Shown here in pieces: positions 20,129 to 30,457 of a DNA stretch of 64,000 bases. The translations under genes and the position numbers were made by a program. Each line of letters begins with the position of its first letter. The first letter of the stretch is position 1. The notes beneath the pieces were generated by a model. That model searched no databases, was not told the DNA's origin, and was given only the letters and a program-made list of their open reading frames with translations. The stretch covers positions 1 through 64,000 of the forward strand of contig NZ_JAIELN010000019.1 in assembly GCF_019753045.1 (NCBI RefSeq), written 5' to 3'. This DNA is from Hyphomicrobium sp. (lineage in GTDB: Bacteria; Pseudomonadota; Alphaproteobacteria; Rhizobiales; Hyphomicrobiaceae).

Positions 20129-20416
20129 TCACGCGCTCGGCTTGCAAGGAGCCGGCGGATGACTTGGCTCATGATGAAAATATTTGAGCGTTATATAAGC
20201 ACCGATCCAAGAGCCGACGATCGCAAATCCCACGTAGACCCAGTTGTTGGTATAGCTGATGACCGCGAACGAAGAGAGCATGTACCAGATGCCGCTCCAA
20301 TTGGCCGCCGCGAGAGGACGCTTGGAGACCACAGAGGCTGTGAACTTCACATAAGCCGCGTCGGTTGCGGCCGTCGCTATCAGTACTCCAGCTCCGATCC
20401 AGGGCTCGAAGATCAT
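20129..20416 (-). CDS. Small multi-TM membrane protein, function unknown
   Basis: Start set at MIFEPWIGAGVLIATAATDAAYVKF with SD AGGAG; several hydrophobic segments. Confidence 0.65.
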   Translation of the reverse strand: MIFEPWIGAGVLIATAATDAAYVKFTASVVSKRPLAAANWSGIWYMLSSFAVISYTNNWVYVGFAIVGSWIGAYITLKYFHHEPSHPPAPCKPSA

Positions 20417-20751
20417 TGGGTGCTCCTTTTCTGGGCAATTTGCTCTGGGCCGGCAACATCGCCTTAGCGGCAATTCAGAACGCGCGATCAATCGACAAAC
20501 CAACTTACTTGGAAGCTCTGCATGAAGATCGCGTGCCTTGATGATCTCCAAGGCGAGTCTATGCGAGATCTCTGAGGGTTGCGGCTTAAATCCAACGCCG
20601 GCAGTTTATGCGGTGACGACTTGATCTGCTCGGCGCGCTGCGAGTACCGCGCCGGCATGCCGAGCGACCGGTGCCAATTGGCCGAAGCGACCTAATCTTG
20701 AACGAAATTGATGTAAGAATGGTGTTGTATCCGTTCTGTAGGGCATCTCGT

Positions 20752-21936
20752 ATGCGCGCCAGACTTTTGTTCACCCTGATCCTCCTTCTGCTCAGCAGCT
20801 TCGTTGTGCTGGCGCAGGTCGGCCTACTCACGTGGCCCGTGGAGCTCACAGTCACCCTGGACCTGGGGATACAAAAGAAATGGAGACAAGAGGCGGGGCG
20901 CGATGCCACGACGCCCAGCGCAACGGCCAAGCGCGTTGCTAAGGAGAATGCGCCTCCGCAGCAGTCCAAATCAGAAACACCTGCAACCACAGCCGCAAAA
21001 GAAACCGGCGCATCCGATGCGCCGTCTAGGCAGACTCCCACACAAAAAAATTCAGACGCTCCGGCTTTGACGATCGCACGCATTGCCTCGAACGGCCCAT
21101 CCGTGTTCGGAGGTACTGCAGCCCCATTTTCAAACGTGACCGTTCTGGATGGCTCGACGCGGATAGGTACTGCCACGGCCAACGACAGGGGCGACTGGTC
21201 GATCGTGACGGAATACCAGTTCGCGAATTCCTCACCCAATATCAGTTTGCGCGTTGAAGCAAATCCTGAGACTGCCGCAGCGACGGCGTCCGAGCCGCCC
21301 AAGACTGCCCCCCCTCCGCCACTGACTGCGTCAGGTCATGAAACACCAGCAACTCAGCTACTGAAGAAGTTCGAAGGCGTCGTAGCCGCCGCTCGAGAGG
21401 AGTCGACGCATCAAACCACAGCAGTGACTCCAAGCGCGACGAGCGAACAGGGCCGAGCGGCTGACGTTCAGTCCTCTCACCCGACGGAAGCGCAGGCAAG
21501 TCAGTCGCCGGTCACGCAGCCGTTGCTTTCGCCCGCTTCGCCTCCGGCGCAATCGGCATCACAACCTCCACTCTCGCAAATGACTGCTACGACGATCCCT
21601 GTCCCGATTACCTTCGTCTACAATGAAGCAACTCTGACGCCGGAAGGACGTAGCGCCGCCACCCTGCTGCTCGAATTTTTGAAGTTGAAGAAATTCGCGT
21701 CTGTCATTCTGTCCGGCCACGCCGACGAGCGTGGCCTACCCGATTACAATATGGAACTCTCCCACGAGCGGCTCGTCGCCATTGAGCACGTGCTTCGCAA
21801 TGGTGGCTATCAAGGCAAGCTTCAGTTGGTGCCGAAGGGCGCGACCGAACCCTTCACGGGAGTCGACAGGAGCAAATATCCGCTCGAAGAGTTGTACCAA
21901 CTTGACAGGCGTGTCGAACTCCGCGTTGCGAACTGA
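20752..21936 (+). CDS. OmpA-like C-terminal domain protein with an Ig-like module and long Pro/Thr/Ala-rich linker
   Basis: ITFVYNEATLTPEGRSAATLLLEFLKLKKFASVILSGHADERG...NMELSHERL...LDRRVELRV; start uncertain (ORF 20671..21936). Confidence 0.8.
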   Translation: MRARLLFTLILLLLSSFVVLAQVGLLTWPVELTVTLDLGIQKKWRQEAGRDATTPSATAKRVAKENAPPQQSKSETPATTAAKETGASDAPSRQTPTQKNSDAPALTIARIASNGPSVFGGTAAPFSNVTVLDGSTRIGTATANDRGDWSIVTEYQFANSSPNISLRVEANPETAAATASEPPKTAPPPPLTASGHETPATQLLKKFEGVVAAAREESTHQTTAVTPSATSEQGRAADVQSSHPTEAQASQSPVTQPLLSPASPPAQSASQPPLSQMTATTIPVPITFVYNEATLTPEGRSAATLLLEFLKLKKFASVILSGHADERGLPDYNMELSHERLVAIEHVLRNGGYQGKLQLVPKGATEPFTGVDRSKYPLEELYQLDRRVELRVAN

Positions 21937-22039
21937 CGGAGACGGCAGGCCAATGAACGTGCGAAGTGTGCCGCAACGGCCGAACAAATCTGGAGCAAAC
22001 GTCAGAATGGGACGCCGGACGAGAACTCAGGATGGGCGG

Positions 22040-22061
22040 AAAAACAATGACTAAGTCATTG
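22040..22061 (-). terminator. Rho-independent terminator downstream of tRNA-Glu
   Basis: Minus strand CAATGAC-TTA-GTCATTG followed by TTTTT. Confidence 0.75.
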
Positions 22062-22069
22062 AAAATATT

Positions 22070-22144
22070 TGGCGCTCCCTAGGGGAATCGAACCCCTCTT
22101 TTCAGAATGAAAATCTGACGTCCTAACCGATAGACGAAGGGAGC
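22070..22144 (-). tRNA. tRNA-Glu (anticodon TTC), CCA encoded
   Basis: Minus strand GCTCCCTTCGTCTATCGGTTAGGACGTCAGATTTTCATTCTGAAAAGAGGGGTTCGATTCCCCTAGGGAGCGCCA folds as cloverleaf; anticodon loop TTTTCAT. Confidence 0.97.
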
Positions 22145-22253
22145 GGCCCTCGGCTTGAGGAGGCACCCTATAGTCGGCTTTGACCGTCTTTGGCAAGCCG
22201 ACCGCGCGCGCATTTTTTGCGACAGGATGGGCATAATCGCCGCGGGTCATATT

Positions 22254-24215
22254 TTACTGGCTGCGCGGGTCGGCGGCGTCCTCAATTTGCAGCTCAATAC
22301 GCTCGCGGCCGCCCCAGGTATCGCGGCGCAGGTGGCCTGCGACGTGAAGCGGCATCCCGCTCGCCGACATCAAAAGATCGCCCAATGGCTGCCCGGCGGC
22401 CCGGAATGCGACGCCATCGAGTCTCGCGCCATCGCCGCCTTCGAGAATGACGCGGATGTGGGCTTCGGCGATGAGCTTGCCGAATTTGACGCGATGTGCC
22501 GGCAACGCGAAACGCGCTTCCGAGTTGCCCTGGCCGAACGGGCTGACGCGCTCGATCAGATCCATCAGTTCGCGCGTCGCTCCGGACGCGACGATCGAGG
22601 CGTCGATGTCGAGATGCGCGGTGTCGCCCACGCCCTTTGCAGCCGTGCCGAGCTGGCCGAGCAGAAACTGCTCGAGCGCCGGGAGCCCTTCTCTGCCGAC
22701 CGTCAGGCCGGCTGCCATTGCGTGGCCGCCGCCCTTGGCCAACAGGCCTGCAGTCACGGCCGCGCGAATTGCGGCTCCGAGATCGATGCCGGGGACGGAT
22801 CTGAGCGAGCCCGTACCCATTGCCGAGGCCTCCCAGGCGATGACGCACGCGGGTCTGCGAAACCGTTCGACAAGGCGGCTGGCGACGAGACCGACGACGC
22901 CTTTGTGCCACGTCTCCGAAGCAACGATGAGGATTGCACGGGAGGGATCATCGGCGACCTGACGGTCGGCGATCGCAAGCGCCTCTTCAAGCACGAGCGT
23001 CTCGATGTCCTTGCGTTCCTTGTTGAGCCGATGGAGCAGCTCGGCGATGCGTTGCGCTTCGACGGGGTCCGATGTCGAGAGCAGTGTAGCCCCCAGCGCG
23101 GCGTTGCCTATGCGGCCGCCGGCGTTGATGCGCGGCCCGAGAATGAAACCCAGATGGTAGGGCGTCGGGGCGACCGTCAGTCCTGCTGCGTCTGCCAATG
23201 CCGTGAGGCCGACATTCTCCCTCGCGCGCATCACCGCGAGGCCCTTTTTGACGTAGGCGCGATTGAGCCCGATCAAGGGAACGACGTCCGCGACCGTTGC
23301 GAGCGCCACGAGATCGAGCGACGCTAAGAGGTCGGGTTCGCGTGACGCGCCGTAGTAACCGCGCTTGCGCAATTCCCGCGCCGTCGCGACGAGCACGAGG
23401 AACACGACACCGGCGGCGCAGAGCATCCCCTGCCCTGAAATATCATCCTGACGGTTCGGATTGACGACCGCCTGCACCTCCGGCAACCGCTCATCCGCCT
23501 GGTGATGGTCGATGACGACGACGTCCGCGCCGAGTTTGCGCGCGACCGCCAGCGGCTCGTGACTTGTCGTTCCGCAGTCGACCGTCACGATGAGCTTTGC
23601 GCCTTCCTTGACGAGCGTCTCGATGGCGGCTGCGTTCGGTCCGTAGCCTTCGAAAATGCGGTCCGGGATGTAAATGCGCGCGGGAGTATCGTGATGCTCG
23701 AGAAAGCGCTTCATCAGGGCGGACGAACACGCGCCGTCGACATCGTAGTCGCCGAAGATCGCGACGTTCTGTTTCGCTTGGATAGCGTCTGCGAGGCGCG
23801 CTGCGGCTTTCTCCATGTCGCGGAGCGAACTTGGATCGGGCATCAGCGCTTTGAGCGATGGATCGAGAAAGGTTGCGACGTCGTCGAGCGCCACGCCGCG
23901 CGCCGCGAGTACGCGGCCCATCAAATCCGGCAATCCGTGCCGCTGACTGATGGCCGTTCCGAGCGGCCTCAAGTTTTGCGGCAAACGCTCGCGCCAGGCG
24001 AAGCCGCGCGCGCTTTTGTCGACGCCGAGAAACGCACGCTCTTCGGCGCCGCCGTCCAAATCAATCGCCGCGAGATTCGTGCGCAATCGAGTGCCCTTTT
24101 GTTTGCGCACGTCGACTCCGCTGCGCGGAGCCGGCCGCCGTGCGCATTTGATGAGGTTCAGGTTGTAGGTCGATTCGGTCGGGGCAGCGGCAGGCGGCTC
24201 GCGTTGTATCCACAA
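22254..24215 (-). CDS. recJ: Single-stranded-DNA-specific exonuclease RecJ
   Basis: DYDVDGACSSALMKRFL, VIDHHQADE, DHH/DHHA1 domains, GGGHAMAAGLTV; exact start uncertain. Confidence 0.93.
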   Translation of the reverse strand: MWIQREPPAAAPTESTYNLNLIKCARRPAPRSGVDVRKQKGTRLRTNLAAIDLDGGAEERAFLGVDKSARGFAWRERLPQNLRPLGTAISQRHGLPDLMGRVLAARGVALDDVATFLDPSLKALMPDPSSLRDMEKAAARLADAIQAKQNVAIFGDYDVDGACSSALMKRFLEHHDTPARIYIPDRIFEGYGPNAAAIETLVKEGAKLIVTVDCGTTSHEPLAVARKLGADVVVIDHHQADERLPEVQAVVNPNRQDDISGQGMLCAAGVVFLVLVATARELRKRGYYGASREPDLLASLDLVALATVADVVPLIGLNRAYVKKGLAVMRARENVGLTALADAAGLTVAPTPYHLGFILGPRINAGGRIGNAALGATLLSTSDPVEAQRIAELLHRLNKERKDIETLVLEEALAIADRQVADDPSRAILIVASETWHKGVVGLVASRLVERFRRPACVIAWEASAMGTGSLRSVPGIDLGAAIRAAVTAGLLAKGGGHAMAAGLTVGREGLPALEQFLLGQLGTAAKGVGDTAHLDIDASIVASGATRELMDLIERVSPFGQGNSEARFALPAHRVKFGKLIAEAHIRVILEGGDGARLDGVAFRAAGQPLGDLLMSASGMPLHVAGHLRRDTWGGRERIELQIEDAADPRSQ

Positions 24216-24245
24216 AATATGCGAGCCGACGATGCCGGCGAAGCT

Positions 24246-25247
24246 TTACATGAACCGCGATCCGACGTTGCGGACGGTTGACTTAATGCGGCGGACGGTG
24301 CCCGTCTTCGAGCGCATCACGACCGTTTCGGTCTCGGCGAAGTCGCCGCTGATCCTGACGCCCTTCAGAAGCGAGCCATCAGTCACGCCGGTTGCCGAGA
24401 AGACGACGTCGGCCGATGCCATGTCCTCGAGCTTGAACTTCCGATTGATGTCGGTAATGCCCATTTTCTCGGCGCGGACGCGTTCCTCGTCCTTCATGGG
24501 AACGAGACGGCCCTGGATCTGGCCGCCGATGCAGCGCAACGCGGCGGCTGCGAGCACGCCTTCCGGAGCGCCGCCCGAACCCATGTAGATATCGATGCCG
24601 GTTTCCCGTGGATCTGTCGTCCAGATGACGCCTGCGATGTCGCCGTCCGGAATGAGTTGCACGCCGGCGCCGGCTTCACGGACGGCGCGGATCAGTTCGG
24701 CGTGGCGGGGCCGGTCGAGAATGCAGGCCATGATCTCTTGGATCGGCACACCCTTCGCCTTGGCAAGTGCATTCAGATTTTCGGCGGGAGATGCATCGAG
24801 ATCGACGACGCCTTCGGCGTAGCCAGGGCCAATGGCAATCTTGTTCATGTACATGTCGGGCGCGTGCAGCAGGCCGCCCTTCTCGGAGATCGCGAGGACA
24901 GCGAGCGCGTTTGGCATCGATTTCGCGCAGATGGTCGTGCCTTCGAGCGGATCGACCGCGATATCGACTTCCGGCCCCTCGCCCGTTCCGACTTTCTCGC
25001 CGATGTACAGCATCGGCGCCTCGTCCATTTCACCTTCGCCGATGACGACGGTGCCCCTGATCTCGACGCGGCCGAGTTCGCGGCGCATGGCATCGACCGC
25101 CGCCTTGTCGGCTGCCTTCTCGTTGCCGCGGCCGCGCAGATGCGCCGCCGCGATTGCCGCGGCTTCGGTGACGCGGGCGAGCTCGAGCACCAAAATCCGA
25201 TCGAGACCCGGCCCGTGAGTGCCGTTCGATTGCTCAGCTCTGCTCAT
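24246..25247 (-). CDS. glpX: Fructose-1,6-bisphosphatase class II
   Basis: VVIGEGEMDEAPMLYIGEKVG, DPLEGTTICAK, GSGGAPEGVLAAAALR. Confidence 0.96.
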   Translation of the reverse strand: MSRAEQSNGTHGPGLDRILVLELARVTEAAAIAAAHLRGRGNEKAADKAAVDAMRRELGRVEIRGTVVIGEGEMDEAPMLYIGEKVGTGEGPEVDIAVDPLEGTTICAKSMPNALAVLAISEKGGLLHAPDMYMNKIAIGPGYAEGVVDLDASPAENLNALAKAKGVPIQEIMACILDRPRHAELIRAVREAGAGVQLIPDGDIAGVIWTTDPRETGIDIYMGSGGAPEGVLAAAALRCIGGQIQGRLVPMKDEERVRAEKMGITDINRKFKLEDMASADVVFSATGVTDGSLLKGVRISGDFAETETVVMRSKTGTVRRIKSTVRNVGSRFM

Positions 25248-25282
25248 ATCCTTGTCCTTCTCGCGGGGGCTAAATGTGAATC

Positions 25283-26608
25283 CTAAAGCTCTTCAATTCG
25301 TATCATCTGCGGACGCTCGGTGACGTTGCCGTCCTTCTCGATCGTTTCGAGAGCCAGGCGCATCGCTTCCTCGGTCGTCTCATGCGTAATGATGATGACC
25401 GGCTGATCCGCGCGGTTCTGGAACCGCGAGCTACCGCGCGGCGCATGCAGCGTCTGCGGGCGGTGTTGTACGATACTTTCGAGCGAAATACCCCGGTCGC
25501 CCATGCTTTTTGCGACGTTAGCCATGGCGCCGGGCTTATCGTAAAGCGCCAGCCGGACGTAATAGGACCCGTAATGCTGGTCGAGCTTGGCGCGGCGGTG
25601 CGCTTTCAGCTGGGCGACGGGCGTGACGAACGGCGGCACGACGAGACCGCGCGCGATATCGAGAATGTCTCCTGCGACTGCCGAGGCGGTCGGCTTCGCG
25701 CCGGCACCCGGACCGACAAGCAGAATATTGCCGGAGAAATTACCGTCGATCGCAACGGCGTTCGTTACACCGGAAACTTCGGCGATGGCGGAATCCTTGT
25801 TGATCAGGACAGGCGAAACGCGGGCTTCGATGCCGGTTTCGGTTTCCATCGATACGCCGAGCAGCTTGATGCGATAGCCGAGGCTGTCGGCCGCCTCTAT
25901 GTCCGCCTGGGTGATCGACTGGATGCCCTCGACATGGATCTGCTCGAAGGCGACCCTTGTTCCGAAGGCGAGGCTCGTCAACAGTGCGAGCTTGTGAGCG
26001 GCGTCGAAGCCGCCGATGTCGAACGTCGGATCTGCCTCGGCATATCCCAGCGCCTGCGCTTCCTTCAGGACATCGTCGAAGGCACGATTTTCACTCTGCA
26101 TCTGCGTCAGGATAAAGTTGCAGGTGCCATTGAGGATGCCGTAGACGCGCTTGACGCGATTGGCGCCGAGAGCTTCGCGCAGCGTCTTGATGACCGGAAT
26201 GCCGCCTGCGACCGCCGCTTCGAAATTCAACGCGACGCCGTTCGTCTCAGCGAGACGCGCAAGCTCGACGCCATGCTTCGCGAGCAGCGCCTTGTTGGCG
26301 GTGACGACATGCTTCTTGGCGCCCAACGCCGCTTCAACAGCTGCCTTCGCGACGCCGTCTTCGCCACCGATCAGCTCGACGAAAACGTCGTTCGAAGGAT
26401 CGCGCGCGAGCGCGACGGGATCATCGAACCATTCGACGCCATCGACCGCAATGCCGCGCTCCTTGCCTTTGTTGCGCGCGGAGATGCCGGTGACGCGGAT
26501 CTCGCGGCCGACAATGTTCGCGACGTGAGTGCCGTTGGCCTGAAGAAGCCCCAGCAGGCCACCGCCGACCGTGCCTAGTCCGGCTATACCAAGTTTGAGA
26601 GGTTTCAT
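25283..26608 (-). CDS. hom: Homoserine dehydrogenase
   Basis: GIAGLGTVGGGLL, GILNGTCNFILTQM, C-terminal ACT domain. Confidence 0.96.
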   Translation of the reverse strand: MKPLKLGIAGLGTVGGGLLGLLQANGTHVANIVGREIRVTGISARNKGKERGIAVDGVEWFDDPVALARDPSNDVFVELIGGEDGVAKAAVEAALGAKKHVVTANKALLAKHGVELARLAETNGVALNFEAAVAGGIPVIKTLREALGANRVKRVYGILNGTCNFILTQMQSENRAFDDVLKEAQALGYAEADPTFDIGGFDAAHKLALLTSLAFGTRVAFEQIHVEGIQSITQADIEAADSLGYRIKLLGVSMETETGIEARVSPVLINKDSAIAEVSGVTNAVAIDGNFSGNILLVGPGAGAKPTASAVAGDILDIARGLVVPPFVTPVAQLKAHRRAKLDQHYGSYYVRLALYDKPGAMANVAKSMGDRGISLESIVQHRPQTLHAPRGSSRFQNRADQPVIIITHETTEEAMRLALETIEKDGNVTERPQMIRIEEL

Positions 26609-26617
26609 GGCTTATGA

Positions 26618-27844
26618 TTATCGGCTTGCGGATTTTCTGGGATGAGACACGGGCTGCGTAGGTTCGGCTGATTCCGAGAAGAGCTTTTTGATCGACCGCG
26701 CAGCCTGACGAATGCGCTGCTCGTTTTCGACGAGAGCGATGCGAATGAACCCCTCTCCATATTCGCCGAAGCCGATACCGGGCGATACGGCGACATCGGC
26801 TTTTTCGATGAGCAGTTTCGAGAACTCGACCGAGCCCAGATCGCGATAACGCTCAGGCACCGGCGCCCAGGCGAACATCGTTGCGGGAGGCGGCGGAACG
26901 GGGAAGCCTGCCTTGCCGAAGCTCTCGACGAGCACATCGCGGCGGCTCTTGTACATCGCGCGAATTTCGTCGACGCACTCCTGCGGACCGTTGAGAGCGG
27001 CCGTCGCCGCAACCTGGATGGGCGTGAACGCGCCGTAGTCCAGATACGATTTCACCCGCGCCAGCGCTCCGATGAGCCGCTCGTTGCCGACGGCGAAACC
27101 CATCCGCCAGCCCGGCATGTTGTAGGTCTTCGACAGCGACGTGAATTCGACGGCGATGTCTTTGGCGCCCGGCACCTGCAAAATGGAGGGCGGCGGCACG
27201 CCGTCGTAATAGAGCTCGGCGTAGGCGATGTCCGACAGAATGATGATGCCGAGCTTCTTTGCGAGCGCGACGGCTTCTTTGTAGAAGTCGAGGCCCACAA
27301 CCATCGCCGTCGGATTGGACGGGAATGAAATCACGACCGCGAGCGGCTTCGGGATCGAATGCTTTATCGCGTGCTCGATGGCGCGAAGAAAATCGTCGCC
27401 ATTGCTCGCCGGGAGATGGCGCACGGAGGCGCCGGCAATGATGAAACCGAAGGTGTGGATCGGATAGGTCGGGTTCGGCACCAGAACGACGTCGCCGGGC
27501 GCGGCGATGGCCTGCGCGATATTGGCGAAGCCTTCCTTCGATCCGAGCGTCGCCACGATCTCGGTTTCGGGGTCGAGCTTCACGCCGAAACGCCGTTCAT
27601 AGTAGGCGGCCTGCGCCTTACGCAATCCGGGTATGCCTTTCGACGCCGAATAGCGATGCGTACGCGGCTTATTGATCGTTTCGATGAGCTTGTCGACGAT
27701 ATGTTGCGGCGTCGGCATATCCGGGTTGCCCATGCCGAGATCGACGATATCAGCGCCGCGCGCGCGTGCGGCCGCCTTCAAACGGTTCACTTCCGCAAAG
27801 ACGTAAGGGGGCAGGCGCTTTATGCGGTGGAACTCTTCGCTCAA
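26618..27844 (-). CDS. Class I/II aminotransferase, AlaC/LL-DAP aminotransferase-like
   Basis: DLGMGNPDMPTPQHIVDKLIE, SLSKTYNMPGWRMGFAVGN PLP-Lys motif. Confidence 0.9.
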   Translation of the reverse strand: MSEEFHRIKRLPPYVFAEVNRLKAAARARGADIVDLGMGNPDMPTPQHIVDKLIETINKPRTHRYSASKGIPGLRKAQAAYYERRFGVKLDPETEIVATLGSKEGFANIAQAIAAPGDVVLVPNPTYPIHTFGFIIAGASVRHLPASNGDDFLRAIEHAIKHSIPKPLAVVISFPSNPTAMVVGLDFYKEAVALAKKLGIIILSDIAYAELYYDGVPPPSILQVPGAKDIAVEFTSLSKTYNMPGWRMGFAVGNERLIGALARVKSYLDYGAFTPIQVAATAALNGPQECVDEIRAMYKSRRDVLVESFGKAGFPVPPPPATMFAWAPVPERYRDLGSVEFSKLLIEKADVAVSPGIGFGEYGEGFIRIALVENEQRIRQAARSIKKLFSESAEPTQPVSHPRKSASR

Positions 27845-28247
27845 AGATCTTTACCCCTCGGCGCCGCAGCACAGGCGGCAGTTAGTGTCGGCTCTCGCGC
27901 GAAGTTCGCAAGTGCCGGCTGGAACCAATTCAGACCGGGCGCTCCTTCGCGACAGGGCCCGGCGAATGCCTCTTTACGCTTGCGCCCTACGTCCCGTCCA
28001 GTCCGCAGCGCGCCGCAATATGCAACGGCCTCAAATCCCGCTTCCCTAACTTTTTTTCGCATCGCGGGAGCAAACGTGCCGCGGCCACGGTAATGCCATC
28101 TCCGCCTACCTAATCGGGAAACGCCGGCATGTCCGATTCGCCCTTGATTCCACGTCTGCCTTGACTGCACTGTCGGTTGGGGTTTCAGCAGAAACGGGCC
28201 CCTAGCCTGCGTCGACGGGACAAGAATAGAAAGCCTCTGAAGTCGCC

Positions 28248-30056
28248 ATGCCGCAAGACAGCCACGAGCAGCCGCCCCACTTCTCTCCGTATCATATCTC
28301 GGACCCCAAAACGTTTGCGTCGAACCTCCTCCAGGCATTCGAGCGGGGAAGCGCGGCCTTTGCTCAGCTCGCCGAGCGCCCGGACGCGAAAATCGGCCCC
28401 TACACGCCGGCGAGCGAGTTTTCCGCGGCCACCGAAACGGTTTCGGCGCTGGTGAGGAAATGGCTTGCCGATCCGGTCAAGCTTTCCGAGGCGCAGGGGG
28501 AATTCGTCAGGCAGTTCGCAGCGCTTTGGAACAACGTGCTTCAACGCATGATGGGGTTCGGCGTGCCGCCGCTCATTCAGCCTGCTACCGGCGATAATCG
28601 TTTCAAAGATCCGGAATGGGACAATAATCCGTACTTCGACTTCTGCAAGCAGGCGTATCTCCTTGCCTGCAAGTGGGCAGAGGATCAGTTGGCGGCGACG
28701 CCGGACCTCGAGCCCTATGAGCGCCACCGCGCCGAGTTCTATTTGCGGCAGCTGACGAGCGCCTACTCTCCGTCGAATTTTCCCGCGACCAATCCCGAAG
28801 TTTTACGCGAGACGATCGCGACCAACGCTCAGAACCTGCTCAACGGGGCGAACCTGCTGGCCGAGGATTTGAAGCGTTCGGGCGACCTGATGAAAATCAG
28901 CCAGACCGATCCGACCGCATTCGAACTCGGCCGCAACCTTGCGACGACACCGGGGAAGATCGTTTTTCAGAATGAGCTTTTGCAGCTCATTCAATACGCC
29001 CCGACCACGGAGCAGGTTCGTTTCCGGCCGCTGATCATGGTGCCGCCGTGGATCAACAAATATTACATCCTCGATCTGACATCCTCGAAGAGCCTCATCA
29101 AGTATGTGGTCGATCAGGGCTTCACGGTTTTCGTCGTGTCGTGGGTCAATCCGGACGAGCACCTCGCCGATAAGACATTCGAAGACTACGTGCTCGAAGG
29201 CATTCTGGAAGCTGTGCGCGCCGTTCAAGAGGAGACGGGCGTCGAGCAGATCAACGCGCTTGGCTATTGTGTCGGCGGCACGGCGCTTTCGACGGGCCTC
29301 GCTTATCTCTCCCAGCGCGGCGAAGAGCCTTTCAAATGCTGCTCGCTGCTGACGACCCAGGTCGATTTTTCGCTCGCCGGCGATCTGCTTCTCTTCACCG
29401 ACAATTCGCAGCTCGAGGGCCTCGACGCGCTGATGAACGAGCGCGGTTTTCTCGACGGTTCGCGCATGGCCAACGTCTTCAATATGATGCGGCCGCGCGA
29501 CCTCATCTGGCCTTACGTGGTCAACAACTATCTCCTCGGAAAGAAGCCGTTCCCGTTCGACCTGCTTTTCTGGAACCAGGACTCGACGCGGATGGCGGCT
29601 GCCAACCACAAATACTACTTGCGGGAATTCTATAACGAGAACCGGCTCGCGAAGGGCGAGATGACGCTCGGCGGCATCAAGCTCGACCTCAAAAAGATCA
29701 AGCTGCCGATCTTCTCGGTCGCAACGCGCGAGGATCATATCGCGCCGGCCGCTTCCGTCTTCCGCGGCATTCAGATGTTCGGCGGACCCGTCGAATTCGT
29801 GCTCGCCGGTTCTGGGCATATCGCGGGGGTCGTCAACCCGCCCGAAAAAGTGAAGTACCAGTACTGGACCGGCGGCAAGGCGATGACGAACGTCGGCAGT
29901 TGGGAAGCGTCAGCCACGGAGCATCCCGGATCGTGGTGGCCGTACTGGATCGATTGGCTGTCGCAGCAGTCCGGCGGCTGGGTTCCGGCCCGTGTACCGG
30001 GAGCGAAGCTCGGCATCATCGAGGATGCACCCGGTTCTTACGTCAAGGCTCGCTAG
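28248..30056 (+). CDS. phaC: Class I poly(3-hydroxyalkanoate) synthase
   Basis: LGYCVGGTALS lipase-like box, NNYLLGKKPFPFDLLFWNQDSTRM, WTGGKAMTNVGSWEASATEHPGSWW. Confidence 0.96.
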   Translation: MPQDSHEQPPHFSPYHISDPKTFASNLLQAFERGSAAFAQLAERPDAKIGPYTPASEFSAATETVSALVRKWLADPVKLSEAQGEFVRQFAALWNNVLQRMMGFGVPPLIQPATGDNRFKDPEWDNNPYFDFCKQAYLLACKWAEDQLAATPDLEPYERHRAEFYLRQLTSAYSPSNFPATNPEVLRETIATNAQNLLNGANLLAEDLKRSGDLMKISQTDPTAFELGRNLATTPGKIVFQNELLQLIQYAPTTEQVRFRPLIMVPPWINKYYILDLTSSKSLIKYVVDQGFTVFVVSWVNPDEHLADKTFEDYVLEGILEAVRAVQEETGVEQINALGYCVGGTALSTGLAYLSQRGEEPFKCCSLLTTQVDFSLAGDLLLFTDNSQLEGLDALMNERGFLDGSRMANVFNMMRPRDLIWPYVVNNYLLGKKPFPFDLLFWNQDSTRMAAANHKYYLREFYNENRLAKGEMTLGGIKLDLKKIKLPIFSVATREDHIAPAASVFRGIQMFGGPVEFVLAGSGHIAGVVNPPEKVKYQYWTGGKAMTNVGSWEASATEHPGSWWPYWIDWLSQQSGGWVPARVPGAKLGIIEDAPGSYVKAR

Positions 30057-30068
30057 GCTTGGTTCGCG

Positions 30069-30093
30069 GCCTGCGGCCGTTTTGGCCGTAGGC
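30069..30093. terminator. Hairpin between convergent phaC and the metY-linked small gene
   Basis: GCCTGCGGCC-GTTTT-GGCCGTAGGC; no clear U tract. Confidence 0.35.
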
Positions 30094-30115
30094 TCGCCCA
30101 AACTCGCGGTGCCGA

Positions 30116-30436
30116 TCAGGCCAGTTCGAATTCACCTTCGTAGTCGACGGGCCAGAGCACGGTGAACTCTTCGCTGTCGATCGCCCGGAAGGCGACGGCG
30201 TTGACGTCGAGTTCGTCGGCCGCGTCCTCGACGATCGGCTCGATCTTTTCCCAGACCTTCGCTGCGTTCTTCGCGAGCAGGATGAGATTGATAACGCCGT
30301 CTCCCGGCTCGTGGCCGTCGACTTCCGCCGAGGTCGAGTTGCCCAGGGCTTCGATCAGGCGATCCTCGAGCGCGATGACCCTCTCGAGAGTGTCGTCGTC
30401 GTCGCCCTGAAATTGGAGGACAAGCTGATGGTTCAT
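30116..30436 (-). CDS. Acidic 106-aa protein, function unknown
   Basis: Follows metY by 21 nt on the same strand with a purine-rich SD (GGAAAGGAACC-ATG). Confidence 0.75.
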   Translation of the reverse strand: MNHQLVLQFQGDDDDTLERVIALEDRLIEALGNSTSAEVDGHEPGDGVINLILLAKNAAKVWEKIEPIVEDAADELDVNAVAFRAIDSEEFTVLWPVDYEGEFELA

Positions 30437-30457
30437 GGTTCCTTTCCTACCCGGCGT

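Noticed and set aside
20535-20554. GCCTTG-N8-CAAGGC dyad as an FNR site
   Set aside because: Right half does not match ATCAA, and it lies about 120 nt from the small membrane protein start; could be chance.
22155-23327. 390-aa plus-strand ORF
   Set aside because: Antisense shadow of recJ, running through the tRNA-Glu flank; composition (Arg/Asp/Ala-rich) typical of frame shadows.
25382-26578. 398-aa plus-strand ORF
   Set aside because: Antisense shadow of hom.
28803-29819. 338-aa minus-strand ORF
   Set aside because: Antisense shadow of phaC.
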